Of a stretch of 64,000 bases of DNA, positions 17,553 to 25,186 are shown piece by piece. Origin of the DNA: Actinomadura viridilutea (lineage in GTDB: Bacteria; Actinomycetota; Actinomycetes; Streptosporangiales; Streptosporangiaceae); assembly GCA_003001795.1 (NCBI GenBank), contig PVNI01000005.1, positions 62,001-126,000 of the forward strand, read 5' to 3'. A model generated the notes under the pieces. It was given only the letters and a program-made list of their open reading frames with translations, had not been told where the DNA came from and did not search any database. Each line of letters begins with the position of its first letter. Position 1 is the first letter of the stretch. The translations under genes were made by a program, and so were the position numbers.

Positions 17553-19304
17553 TCAACTATCCGGGATGTCCTCCGCGGCATCGGAGGGTGAATCGGGTCT
17601 GCCGAAGGGCCTGAGCCTCGAAATTGCGGTGCGGGACGGCCTCGTCCGCCGACCGGCGACGGACGGTGCCGCCGCGTCGTCCGCCGAAGGGCTTCGGCGA
17701 CGCCGGATGACGCGCGGGCGCGGGAAGAGCCGCCGCCTCGCGCCGGGGACGAGGGGCGGGACGGGTGTGGCGAGCCTGGTCGGCTTGCCGCGCCCGCGCA
17801 AGACGACCGAGGCCCCGAGCTGCCACTGCGCGGCCTCGTCCCTGTGCGCCGCGTCCAGCAGGGCGCCGGAGGCCAGCACGCGGCCGGGGAAGGTCGCGGC
17901 CAGGTCGCTGAGGCGGGCGGCCTCGTTCACGGGGTCGCCGATCACCGTGTATTCGAAGCGCTGCTCCGCCCCGATGTAGCCGGCGACGACCGTGCCCGCC
18001 GACACGCCGATGCTCGCGTCCAGCTGCGGAACCTCCGCACGCAGCCGCGTGGCGAGTTCCCGGGCGGCGCCGAGTGCGGCGCCCTCGGCGTCCTGGAGGC
18101 TGGTGGGCGCGCCGAAGACGGCCAGTGCGGTGTCCCCCGCGAACTTGTTGATCCAGCCGCCGTGCGCGGCGACGACGTCCACCACCACGCCGAAGAACGC
18201 GTTGAGCAGCGCCACGACCTGGTCGGGAGTGCGGTTCTCGGCCAGCCGGGGCGAATCCGCGATGTCGACGAACAGCACGGCGACCTCGCGGGTGCGTCCG
18301 CCCAGCCTGATGCCGTCGCTCTCCAACGCGAGGACGGCGACCTCCTCGCCGACGTGCCGTCCGAACAGGTCGCGCAGCCGCTGGTGCTCGCGCAGCCCGG
18401 CGACCATGTGGTTGAACCCGGCCTGCAGCTGGCCGACCTCGCTGGCGTCGTACACCGGGACGCTCGCGCCGAGGTCGCCGCGTTCGACCCGCGCCATGCC
18501 CTGCCGCACCGACTCGATCGGGTCGGCGACGGCGCGGATGGCGATGTAGGCGACCTGCATGCCGACGAGCAGCGCGGCCCCGCCCAGGCCGAGCACGGTG
18601 ACGGCGAGCTGCCGGGTGTCGATGAGGCTCTCGACCAGCGCCGCGACGGCCACGCAGACGAGACCGAGAACCGGGACGGCGGTGCCGAGCAGCCAGGCCA
18701 GCATGATCCGCGTGGTGACGCCGGGCAGCCGCAGGCCGCGCGGCGGCCCGTCCGCCAGCACGAGCGCGGCCGCGGGGCGCAGCAGCCGCTCCGACAGCAG
18801 GTAGACGAGGGTGCAGGTCGTCATCGCGCCGAGCAGGCAGGTGAGCCCGGTCTTGACGGCGAGCCTGCCGGTGAACAGCGCCAGGTCGAGGACGGCCCAT
18901 CCCGCGGCGCCCACGGCCCACATGCCGCCGACGAGGAGGGTCAGGCGCAGCGGCCCCAGCAGCACGGCGCGCCGCTGCTCCGGGTCGGGGACGCCCTTGT
19001 CGCGCACGAGCCGCACGACCGGCCGCCACAGCCGCAATCCCAGCAGCAGGGTCACGGGCGCGGCGACCACCGGGTAGCCGAAGAACGAGGTGGTGTTGAC
19101 GACGCGCGCCCGCTCAGGGTCGGGAAGCGGCGGATCGGGGACGACGAAGATGGCGAACAGCAACACCACGAGGGCGCCGCCCAGGTTCGCCAGGCTCACG
19201 ACGACCAGCAGCACCCAGCGGACGCGCATCTCCAGCATGGTGCGGGGCACCCCGGGGAACTTCAGCCTGGTTCGGAGAACGCGCGACATCGCCCTGCCGG
19301 TCAC
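17553..19304 (-). CDS. Membrane adenylate/guanylate cyclase with HAMP domain
   Basis: About 583 residues: six predicted membrane helices in the N-terminal 300 residues, a HAMP linker (ADPIESVRQGMARVERGDLG), then a class III cyclase domain. Catalytic signatures look complete: the first metal Asp in VAVLFVDIADSPRLAE, the Lys and second Asp in INKFAGDTALAVFG, and YTVIGDPVNEAARLS with purine-site Asp, transition-state Asn and Arg. It therefore probably makes cAMP. It is homologous in layout to mycobacterial Rv1318c-type cyclases. The C-terminal 60 residues are basic and disordered. GTG 19304 is preferred because GGAGG sits 6 nt upstream; ATG 19289 is the alternative. Confidence 0.88.
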   Translation of the reverse strand: MTGRAMSRVLRTRLKFPGVPRTMLEMRVRWVLLVVVSLANLGGALVVLLFAIFVVPDPPLPDPERARVVNTTSFFGYPVVAAPVTLLLGLRLWRPVVRLVRDKGVPDPEQRRAVLLGPLRLTLLVGGMWAVGAAGWAVLDLALFTGRLAVKTGLTCLLGAMTTCTLVYLLSERLLRPAAALVLADGPPRGLRLPGVTTRIMLAWLLGTAVPVLGLVCVAVAALVESLIDTRQLAVTVLGLGGAALLVGMQVAYIAIRAVADPIESVRQGMARVERGDLGASVPVYDASEVGQLQAGFNHMVAGLREHQRLRDLFGRHVGEEVAVLALESDGIRLGGRTREVAVLFVDIADSPRLAENRTPDQVVALLNAFFGVVVDVVAAHGGWINKFAGDTALAVFGAPTSLQDAEGAALGAARELATRLRAEVPQLDASIGVSAGTVVAGYIGAEQRFEYTVIGDPVNEAARLSDLAATFPGRVLASGALLDAAHRDEAAQWQLGASVVLRGRGKPTRLATPVPPLVPGARRRLFPRPRVIRRRRSPSADDAAAPSVAGRRTRPSRTAISRLRPFGRPDSPSDAAEDIPDS

Positions 19305-19475
19305 CTGCGTCCTCCCCGGTCTCCCGAGGTCCTCGACCGCCGCCGTCCACTGGGTAACCGCGACACGTCTCACCTTAAATCGCGGTGAGGACGGCGCGTC
19401 GGTGAAAGTCGCAGCGTGACGCGCAGCCGCTCGCCGCCGCACCAGGGCGGCGGCGAGCGGCGATGAATTCCGCGG

Positions 19476-20918
19476 TCAGGTGCGGTCGGCGGACGCGGTG
19501 GCGACGGGCACGCGGGCCCGCTCGGCGGAGCCGCGGCGGACCAGCGGCCACCCCACGGCGATGACCACCATCCACGCCGCCATCACGTACAGCGCGACCC
19601 GGGTGTCGGCCTCCCAGGCGATCAGCAGGGTGACGAACGCGAAGAACGCCAGCACCAGGACGTTCGTGTACGGCGCACCCGGCATGCGGTACGGGGAGGG
19701 GGCGAGCCGTCCAGCGGCGACGGCGCGGCGGTACCGCATGTGGGCGACGACGATGACCGTCCACACCATGAGGGCACCGCCGGTGGACACCGAAGTGATG
19801 TACTCGAACGCCTTGTCCGGGACGATCGCGTTCACCACCACGCCGATGCCCATGACGACGGCGGAGATCACCACGGTCAGGACGGGCACGCCTCGGCTGT
19901 TGAGCCGCGCCAGAATTCGCGGGCCGTCGCCGTTGACCCCGGCGGTGCGCAGCATGCGGGACGTGGAGTACAGGCCGCCGGCGTTGCAGGACGACAGCGC
20001 GGCGGTCAGGACGACGAAGTTGACGATGCCCGCCGCGGCCGGAATGCCGATCTTCGTGAAGGCCAGCACGAACGGGCTGGTGCCCTCCTCGAACTCGGTC
20101 CAGCTCACCACCGACAGGATCACCAGCAGGGAGCCGAGGTAGAACAGCGCGAACCGGATCGGCAGCGCGTTGATGGCCCGGGGGATGTTCTTCTCGGGGT
20201 CCTTGGCCTCGCCCGCGGTCACGCCGACGAGCTCGACGCCCAGGTAGGCGAACATCACCATCTGCAGCGTCATCAGGGTCGCGCCGAACCCTTGCGGGAA
20301 GACCCCGCCGTGCGACCACAGGTTGGTCACCGAGGCCGTGGCCCCCGCGTCGCTGAACCCGAAGATCAGGACCGCCAGCCCGACCAGGATCATCATCACG
20401 ATCGCGGCGATCTTGATCATGGCGAACCAGAACTCCAGCTCGCCGAACAGCCGGACCGAGACGAGGTTGATCACGAAGAGCACGACCAGCGCGATCAGGG
20501 CGGTCTTCCACTGGTCGAAGCCGGGCCACCAGTACTGGATGTACTCGCCCGCGGCGGTCAGCTCGGCCATGCCGGTCGTCACCCAGATGACCCAGTACGT
20601 CCAGGCCGTCGCGTAGCCCCAGAACGGGCCGAGGAACTCGCGGGCGTAGTCGGCGAACCCGCCGGGGGCGCGCCGGTACGTCAGCAGCTCGCCGAGCGCC
20701 CGCATCACGAAGAACAGCGCCAGCCCCGCCACCGCGTAGGTGAGGATCAGACTGGGGCCGGCCTTGGCGATGTTGGTCCCCGCACCGAGGAACAGCCCGG
20801 TGCCGATGGTGCCGCCGATCGCCAGCATCTGGATCTGTCGGGTGCCGAGCGCCCGGTGATAGCCCATCCCGGCAGGTCGTGCCTCTCTAGGGGGCCTGTC
20901 GGCAGTGTCAGGAGCCAT
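19476..20918 (-). CDS. Amino-acid permease (APC superfamily, AAT family)
   Basis: A 480-residue, 12-helix permease of the GabP/CycA/AnsP type. The N-terminal signature LGTRQIQMLAIGGTIGTGLF near 26-45 contains the GGTIGTG substrate loop of the AAT family, and the second signature FAYLGVELVGVTAGEAKDPE follows near 245. It imports an amino acid by proton symport; relatives transport GABA, D-Ala/D-Ser/Gly or Asn, and the sequence does not distinguish these. ATG 20918 follows AAGGCCTACAAGG. It lies between the cyclase and the tRNA operon as a single gene. Confidence 0.88.
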   Translation of the reverse strand: MAPDTADRPPREARPAGMGYHRALGTRQIQMLAIGGTIGTGLFLGAGTNIAKAGPSLILTYAVAGLALFFVMRALGELLTYRRAPGGFADYAREFLGPFWGYATAWTYWVIWVTTGMAELTAAGEYIQYWWPGFDQWKTALIALVVLFVINLVSVRLFGELEFWFAMIKIAAIVMMILVGLAVLIFGFSDAGATASVTNLWSHGGVFPQGFGATLMTLQMVMFAYLGVELVGVTAGEAKDPEKNIPRAINALPIRFALFYLGSLLVILSVVSWTEFEEGTSPFVLAFTKIGIPAAAGIVNFVVLTAALSSCNAGGLYSTSRMLRTAGVNGDGPRILARLNSRGVPVLTVVISAVVMGIGVVVNAIVPDKAFEYITSVSTGGALMVWTVIVVAHMRYRRAVAAGRLAPSPYRMPGAPYTNVLVLAFFAFVTLLIAWEADTRVALYVMAAWMVVIAVGWPLVRRGSAERARVPVATASADRT

Positions 20919-21119
20919 ACGCCTTGTAGGCCTTTCTCGCTCGCCGCCGTCCTGTAGGACGGCTTGTCTGTGGTGCCGCTTGTGGCGGACCGCACACATA
21001 GTAGGGATTTGCCAAACGGCCACCGAAAGGGGCCCATCCAGCACGAACGCCACGTACCCACGACCGGACGTCACGATACGCAACGGTGCGGACGCTTTAC
21101 GCAACATCCCTGCCGCCGC

Positions 21120-21192
21120 CCTGAGACCCGCTCCTACCAGCGCCTCGACCTCCACAGGCCCGGCAAGCCCGGTTCAATCCCGGGTCTCGGGG
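21120..21192 (+). tRNA. tRNA-like remnant
   Basis: CCCGG-TTCAATC-CCGGG at 21168-21184 is a perfect T-arm, and CCTGAGA (21120-21126) pairs with TCTCGGG (21185-21191) as an acceptor stem. CGCT/AGCG could be a D-stem, but the D-loop consensus and a 7-nt anticodon loop are missing. It sits just upstream of the tRNA-Asp promoter and is likely a decayed tRNA, possibly the tRNA-Glu usual in this cluster. Confidence 0.3.
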
Positions 21193-21206
21193 GTCGCGAT
21201 ATCGAG

Positions 21207-21236
21207 TTGGCGCTCACCTCGGGCATCGCGTATGCT
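21207..21236 (+). promoter_or_regulatory. Promoter of the tRNA-Asp/tRNA-Phe operon
   Basis: TTGGCG at 21207-21212 and TATGCT at 21231-21236, 18 bp apart, lie about 75 nt upstream of tRNA-Asp. Confidence 0.55.
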
Positions 21237-21310
21237 CTCGGTCGTTGCCACACACCGGCGAGAGACCGGTCAGGGGAACACCTCCGGAGCGGTTACGCTC
21301 AGGAGAGCAT

Positions 21311-21388
21311 GGTCCTGTGGAGCAGTTAGGAGTGCTCGCCACCCTGTCAAGGTGGAGGCCGCGGGTTCAAATCCCGTCAGGACCGCCA
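21311..21388 (+). tRNA. tRNA-Asp (GTC)
   Basis: Acceptor GGTCCTG (21311-21317) pairs with CAGGACC (21378-21384), followed by G73 and an encoded CCA (21386-21388). The anticodon stem CCACC/GGTGG encloses CTGTCAA, anticodon GTC, and the T-loop is TTCAAAT. The fold is canonical. Confidence 0.95.
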
Positions 21389-21415
21389 GGCGTGCCGCCG
21401 TCTTCGGCGCGTCGC

Positions 21416-21489
21416 GGGCAGGTAGCTCAGTTGGTACGAGCGTCCGCCTGAAAAGCGGAAGGTCGGCGGTTCGACCCCGCCCCTGCCCA
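21416..21489 (+). tRNA. tRNA-Phe (GAA)
   Basis: Acceptor GGGCAGG (21416-21422) pairs with CCTGCCC (21482-21488), then A73 without an encoded CCA. The D-arm contains GCTCAGTTGGTACGAGC, the anticodon stem TCCGC/GCGGA encloses CTGAAAA, anticodon GAA, and the T-arm is GGCGG-TTCGACC-CCGCC. It follows tRNA-Asp by 27 nt and shares its promoter and terminator. Confidence 0.95.
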
Positions 21490-21509
21490 CACGATCCACC
21501 AGCTTCAAC

Positions 21510-21546
21510 ACAGCGCCCGACCAGCATTGATCCGGTCGGGCGCTGT
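21510..21546 (+). terminator. Terminator of the tRNA operon
   Basis: A perfect 13-bp stem, ACAGCGCCCGACC with GGTCGGGCGCTGT, and an 11-nt loop, followed by TGTT. It begins 21 nt after tRNA-Phe. Confidence 0.8.
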
Positions 21547-21674
21547 TGTTATCGCATCCGGTCGTGTCCGGTCATCACCGGCGGACGGCGGTCAGACGTG
21601 CCCAATACGTGCTGAAAACTTAGGTGGGCCGTAGGGCAGCCTCGGTCCTGTACTTGCCTGCTTCGTCCCGCCAG

Positions 21675-21890
21675 TCAATGCGGTTGGCGTAGACGCAAAA
21701 CAAGACCTCGACACGAGTGATCTCCCCAAGCTTCCGAGAGCCCGCCCCTTCTCTCCAAGCGCCGCGCGTAGACCGTCATCGTGACCCCGATGTCGCTATG
21801 CCCGACGATCTCCCGGACGACGTGCGGCGGGACGCCCAAGTCCAGCAACAGCGACACGCACGCGTGCCGGCCGAGGACAAGGAGAAGCCG
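21675..21890 (-). pseudogene. Tyrosine recombinase (integrase) C-terminal remnant
   Basis: The minus strand encodes RHACVSLLLDLGVPPHVVRE, then IVGHSDIGVTMTVYARRLER, matching the C-terminal HxxR...GHSxIxxTMxxY region of phage and ICE integrases, including the second catalytic His and the nucleophile Tyr. The N-terminal and first catalytic parts are missing and the frame upstream is non-homologous. It lies 190 bp past tRNA-Phe, the classic place for an integrase after insertion into a tRNA gene. Confidence 0.7.
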
Positions 21891-21936
21891 CGTGCTGATC
21901 GAGCACGTGGGCCCAGGACGGGCACTGGACGGTTGA

Positions 21937-22425
21937 TCAGGTACAGGCGCAACCGGACGAAGTCTTGGGGGGCTGCGTGGGGTCGAGGGCCTTCTCATCG
22001 GAGGTGCCGCAGCAGGTGTTGCCGTCTGCTGAGTCGGCAGCGCTCTTGCCGAGGGTGTCGGCGTCGGCCTTGACCGTGTAGAACTCCCACGGTTCGCCGC
22101 CGGGCCCCTGGACCCAGACCTTGTCCTGCACCGCGTAGCAGCACGAGGTGTCCTTCTCCTCCAGGGTCACGAGCCCGGCTTCGGTCAGACGCTTGGCCGC
22201 CTCGGCGACGAACTCGGAGTTCTCGACTTCGACCCCGAGGTGATCCATGCGAGTCGGCTCGCCGTCCTCGCCCTCGATCAGGACGAGCTTGAGCGGCGGC
22301 TCGGTGATGACGAAGTTGGCGTAGCCCGGCCGGAGCTTGGCCGGCTCGGCGCCGAACAGCTTGGAGTAGAAGGCGATCGAGCCTTCCAGGTCGGACACGC
22401 GCAGAGCGAGCTGGACGCGGGACAT
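21937..22425 (-). CDS. arsI: ArsI/CadI-family organoarsenical C-As lyase
   Basis: A 162-residue vicinal-oxygen-chelate dioxygenase. ArsI cleaves methyl or aryl groups from trivalent organoarsenicals using Fe(II) and O2. The likely metal ligands Gln5, His62 (TRMDHLGVEV) and Glu114 (GEPWEFYTV) and the arsenic-binding vicinal pair Cys95-Cys96 (DTSCCYAVQD) are all present. The C-terminal tail adds CC and CAC cysteines, common in actinomycete members. It is divergent from arsR1, and both share the region with the TTAGA operators. The paralogue CadI (cadmium-induced) is the alternative, but the ars context decides. Confidence 0.88.
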   Translation of the reverse strand: MSRVQLALRVSDLEGSIAFYSKLFGAEPAKLRPGYANFVITEPPLKLVLIEGEDGEPTRMDHLGVEVENSEFVAEAAKRLTEAGLVTLEEKDTSCCYAVQDKVWVQGPGGEPWEFYTVKADADTLGKSAADSADGNTCCGTSDEKALDPTQPPKTSSGCACT

Positions 22426-22494
22426 GCGGTTCCTCCTCGTGTCGTGGGCGGTGTCGGCCGGTCGTCGGTCGGCAGATGCCCCGGCGGACGCTGT

Positions 22495-22572
22495 TTAGAT
22501 GTCTGTCTAAGCAGCCGGTGACCCGAGTTTGCATCCCTGCATAGATGGATGTCAAATTAGAGGCATGTCTAA
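22495..22572. promoter_or_regulatory. Paired ArsR operators and arsR1 promoter
   Basis: TTAGA-N6-TCTAA occurs twice, at 22495-22510 and 22557-22572, centres 62 bp apart. The second covers the ATG of arsR1 (22565). TTGCAT (22529-22534) and TCAAAT (22552-22557) with a 17-bp spacer put the start site at about the ATG itself, implying a leaderless arsR1 mRNA whose first bases are operator. Confidence 0.65.
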
Positions 22573-22942
22573 GCAGCGCCTGCCGATCGTGAACCCCGTC
22601 GACACCGAGGGGCCGTGCTGCGCGCCCCTGGTCTGCGAGCCGTTGAGCGAGACCGAGGCGGCCGAACTGGCGCCGTTGTTCAAGGCGATCGCCGACCCGG
22701 TCCGGCTGCGGCTGCTGTCGTTGATCGCCTGCCACGAAGGCGGCGAGGCGTGCGTCTGCGACCTGACCGCCGCGTTCGACCTCACCGCGCCGACGATCAG
22801 CCACCACCTGAAGGTGCTCAAGAAGGCCGGGTTGATCGACTCCGAGCGGCGCGGGACCTGGGTCTACTACTGGCTCAACCCCGGCGTCCTGGAGCGGCTG
22901 TCGGCGATCCTGGGGCCGCGCGTCACCGCGGCTGTTTCGTGA
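22565..22942 (+). CDS. arsR: ArsR-family arsenic-sensing repressor 1
   Basis: A 125-residue winged-helix repressor. The N-terminus has CC at about 18-19 and a Cys at 24; LFKAIADPVRLRLLSLI starts the DNA-binding core; GGEACVCDL carries two further Cys at the metal-sensing helix; the recognition helix is TAPTISHHLKVLKKAG. Binding of As(III) to Cys residues releases the DNA in this family. The start ATG lies inside the second operator. Its stop overlaps a small ORF (GTGA) that in turn overlaps arsC (ATGA), so three frames are translationally coupled. Confidence 0.88.
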   Translation: MSKQRLPIVNPVDTEGPCCAPLVCEPLSETEAAELAPLFKAIADPVRLRLLSLIACHEGGEACVCDLTAAFDLTAPTISHHLKVLKKAGLIDSERRGTWVYYWLNPGVLERLSAILGPRVTAAVS

Positions 22943-23055
22943 CCGACACCGAACCAGACGCCCGCACCGCGCCCGCCGGCGCCCGGCCCACGGACGCCGT
23001 AGCGGCCCGCCTGTCGGCGGTGCGCCGCCGCCTCATCCTGCCGGAGACCTCATGA
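22939..23055 (+). CDS. Small coupled ORF between arsR and arsC (38 aa)
   Basis: GTG 22939 overlaps the arsR1 stop by 4 nt, and its stop overlaps the arsC start by 4 nt. The product reads MTDTEPDARTAPAGARPTDA, then AVAARLSAVRRRLILPETS. The perfect fit between two overlaps suggests real translation. An Acr3 or ArsB efflux gene normally occupies this place, and the peptide could be an internal deletion keeping the ends of such a gene; that idea is inference. Confidence 0.5.
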   Translation: MTDTEPDARTAPAGARPTDAVAARLSAVRRRLILPETS

Positions 23056-23471
23056 CCCAGGCCGCCGATGTACCCGAGGTGCTGTTCGTGTGCGTCCACA
23101 ACGCCGGACGCTCCCAGATGGCCGCCGCCCTGCTCGACCACTACGCCGCCGGACGGGTCCGCGTCCGTTCGGCCGGGTCTGCACCCGCCGACGAGATCAA
23201 CCCCGCCGTCCGCGCGGTAATGGGCGAACTCGGCCTGGACCTGTCCAAGGAGTTTCCCAAGCCCCTCACCGGCGAAGCAGTTCAGGCCGCCGACGTGGTC
23301 ATCACCATGGGCTGCGGCGACGTCTGCCCCGTGTTCCCCGGCAAGCGCTACCTCGACTGGCAGCTCGACGACCCCGCCGGACAGCCGATCGAGAACGTCC
23401 GGTCCATCCGCGACGAGATCGACGCCCGCGTTCGCGCCCTGCTCGCCGAACTCCTGCCCGCCGACGCCTGA
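23052..23471 (+). CDS. arsC: Arsenate reductase ArsC (LMW-phosphatase fold)
   Basis: A 139-residue enzyme of the low-molecular-weight tyrosine phosphatase fold. The P-loop CVHNAGRS places the nucleophile at Cys14, and the later pair CGDVC near 88-92 supplies the redox relay used with thioredoxin or mycoredoxin. It reduces As(V) to As(III). Normally the product is exported, but no exporter gene follows here. It ends the first ars transcription unit; a 64-nt gap with a new operator separates it from arsR2. Confidence 0.9.
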   Translation: MTQAADVPEVLFVCVHNAGRSQMAAALLDHYAAGRVRVRSAGSAPADEINPAVRAVMGELGLDLSKEFPKPLTGEAVQAADVVITMGCGDVCPVFPGKRYLDWQLDDPAGQPIENVRSIRDEIDARVRALLAELLPADA

Positions 23472-23514
23472 CGCGCCCCGTGCATCGGCCGCCGGTCTTC
23501 CTCACACCCAATAT

Positions 23515-23537
23515 ATCGTCTATCGTCGATGGACGAT
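23515..23537 (+). promoter_or_regulatory. Palindromic operator overlapping the arsR2 start
   Basis: A 23-bp near-perfect palindrome with half-sites ATCGTCTATCG and CGATGGACGAT around a central T ends inside the start codon of arsR2 (ATG 23536). Its sequence is unrelated to the TTAGA sites of arsR1, so the two repressors probably control separate units. Confidence 0.65.
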
Positions 23538-23886
23538 GAATGAGCAGAAGGGGCCGCTCGACCGACCGACGGCGACCGAGTACGCGTCATGGTTCAAGGC
23601 ACTGGCCGACCCGACGCGCGTCCAGATCGTGTCCCTGCTCGCCCGGCAGGGACGGCCGATGAAGGTCGGAGAGATCGTCGACGCCGTCCACGTCGGGCAG
23701 TCGACCGTGTCCGCACACCTCAAGGTGCTGGCCGAGGTCCGGTTCGTGCTCGTGGACCAGCGCGGCACCTCCCGCTTCTACCGGATCAACACCGCGTGCG
23801 TGGAGTGCTTCCCCACCGCCGCCGATCTGGTCATGGGACGTCCCGCACCGACCGCTCCGACGTGCCCACCCGAAGGAGACGTCTGA
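23536..23886 (+). CDS. ArsR-family repressor 2
   Basis: A 116-residue ArsR/SmtB regulator: [20 protein letters not shown], recognition helix [15 protein letters not shown], and a C-terminal CVECFP with two Cys near 92-95 that fits a metal(loid) site of the CmtR/ArsR type. The stop overlaps the arsM start (TGATG), so arsR2, arsM and the acetyltransferase form a second unit. Confidence 0.85.
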   Translation: MNEQKGPLDRPTATEYASWFKALADPTRVQIVSLLARQGRPMKVGEIVDAVHVGQSTVSAHLKVLAEVRFVLVDQRGTSRFYRINTACVECFPTAADLVMGRPAPTAPTCPPEGDV

Positions 23887-24648
23887 TGCCCGACGCCCAC
23901 ATCACCGGCACCCCCACCACCGACGAAATCGTTGCCCGCTACTCCGATCTCGCCCGAGCCGTCCTTGCCGGCGACACCCCGCGCGACGGAGGCGAGTGCG
24001 GCGATTCCTGCTTCGGTGCCGCCTCCTACCAGGCCGAGGACCAGGTGCCCGAAGCCGCTCTACGTGCGAGCCTGGGATGCGGCAACCCCCTCGCCGTCGC
24101 AGAGCTGCACCCCGGAGAATCCGTGCTCGACCTCGGATCAGGCGGCGGCCTGGACGTTCTCTTGTCGGCCCGCCGGGTCGGCCCGCCGGGTCGGCCCGAC
24201 CGGAATCGCCTACGGCCTGGACGCCAGCGACGACATGCTCACACTCGCCCGCGCCAACGCCGCCCAGGCACGAGCCGACAACGCCCGCTTCCTCCACGGC
24301 CACATCGACGACATCCCGCTGCCGGCCGGAAGCGTGGACGTAGTCATCTCCAATTGCGTCATCGACCTCGCTACCGACAAGGCCCGCGTCCTCTCCGAAG
24401 CCTTCCGCGTCCTGCGCCCCGGCGGGCGGCTCGGCGTCAGCGACATCATCGCCGAACCCGGCCTTGACCCCGACGAGCGCGCCGCCGCGGAGCAGCGCAT
24501 CGGATGCGCCGCCTCCCCTCTCACCGCCGAGGAGTACCGCCGCGAACTGCACGCCGCGGGGTTCACCGGCATCACCATCACCCTCACCGCCGACACTGGG
24601 GACGGGCTGCACGCCGCCATCGTCCAAGCCGCCAAGCCCGCCAGCTAG
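23886..24648 (+). pseudogene. arsM: Arsenite methyltransferase ArsM, frameshifted by a 13-bp duplication
   Basis: The N-terminal part in the first frame gives [27 protein letters not shown] and the SAM motif [20 protein letters not shown]. After 24191 the homologous reading continues only in the +1 frame ([46 protein letters not shown]). A tandem 13-bp copy at 24166-24191 explains the shift exactly: deleting one copy restores a 249-residue ArsM with all expected Cys ([13 protein letters not shown]). ArsM methylates As(III) with SAM. Either the gene is inactivated, it phase-varies, or the base calls are wrong. Confidence 0.85.
24166..24191 (+). repeat. 13-bp tandem duplication in arsM
   Basis: CGGCCCGCCGGGT is repeated exactly at 24166-24178 and 24179-24191, followed by a partial third copy CGGCCCG. 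The extra unit is not a multiple of three and breaks arsM. Confidence 0.9.
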
Positions 24649-24661
24649 CCGGGACAACGCC

Positions 24662-25186
24662 ATGCCACTCCACCAGCCCCCCGGCGTCGCCATCCGCGCC
24701 ATGGAACGCCACGACGCCGACCAGGTACTGACGATTTACCAGCAAGGCCTGGACACCGGACATGCGAGCTTCGAGACCACCGCACCCACCTGGCAGGAGT
24801 TCGACGCCGCCAAGCTCGACCGTCACCGGTTCGTAGCGATCGACCCCACCGCCGAGCCGAGTAGCAACGTGCTCGGCTGGATCGCCGCCAGCCCCGTTTC
24901 TGACCGCTGCTGCTACGCCGGGGTAGTGGAGCACAGCATCTACATCGCCCCCCACGCTCGCGGACAAGGCGTTGGGGCCGCCCTGCTGGCCGTGTTCATC
25001 GCGTCCACCGAGGCCGACGGCATATGGACCATCCAGGCCGGCATCTTCCCCGAGAACACGCCGAGTCTCCGCCTGCACACCAAGGCAGGCTTCCGCACGG
25101 TAGGCACCCGCCAACGCCTAGGCCGCCTCCACGGCCGGTGGCGCGACGTCGTCCTACTGGAGCGCCGGAGCCCCACCATCCTGTAA
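24662..25186 (+). CDS. GNAT acetyltransferase, phosphinothricin/arsinothricin type (ArsN1-like)
   Basis: A 174-residue acetyltransferase. IRAMERHDADQVLTIYQQGL opens the fold, the acetyl-CoA loop is HARGQGVGAALL near 108-119, and the C-terminal FRTVGTRQRLGRLHGRWRDV is characteristic of phosphinothricin acetyltransferases (PAT). ArsN1 proteins of this group in ars operons acetylate the arsenical antibiotic arsinothricin; PAT proper detoxifies phosphinothricin. It follows arsM by 13 nt and probably shares the arsR2 promoter, which favours the ArsN1 role. Substrate remains unproved. Confidence 0.78.
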   Translation: MPLHQPPGVAIRAMERHDADQVLTIYQQGLDTGHASFETTAPTWQEFDAAKLDRHRFVAIDPTAEPSSNVLGWIAASPVSDRCCYAGVVEHSIYIAPHARGQGVGAALLAVFIASTEADGIWTIQAGIFPENTPSLRLHTKAGFRTVGTRQRLGRLHGRWRDVVLLERRSPTIL

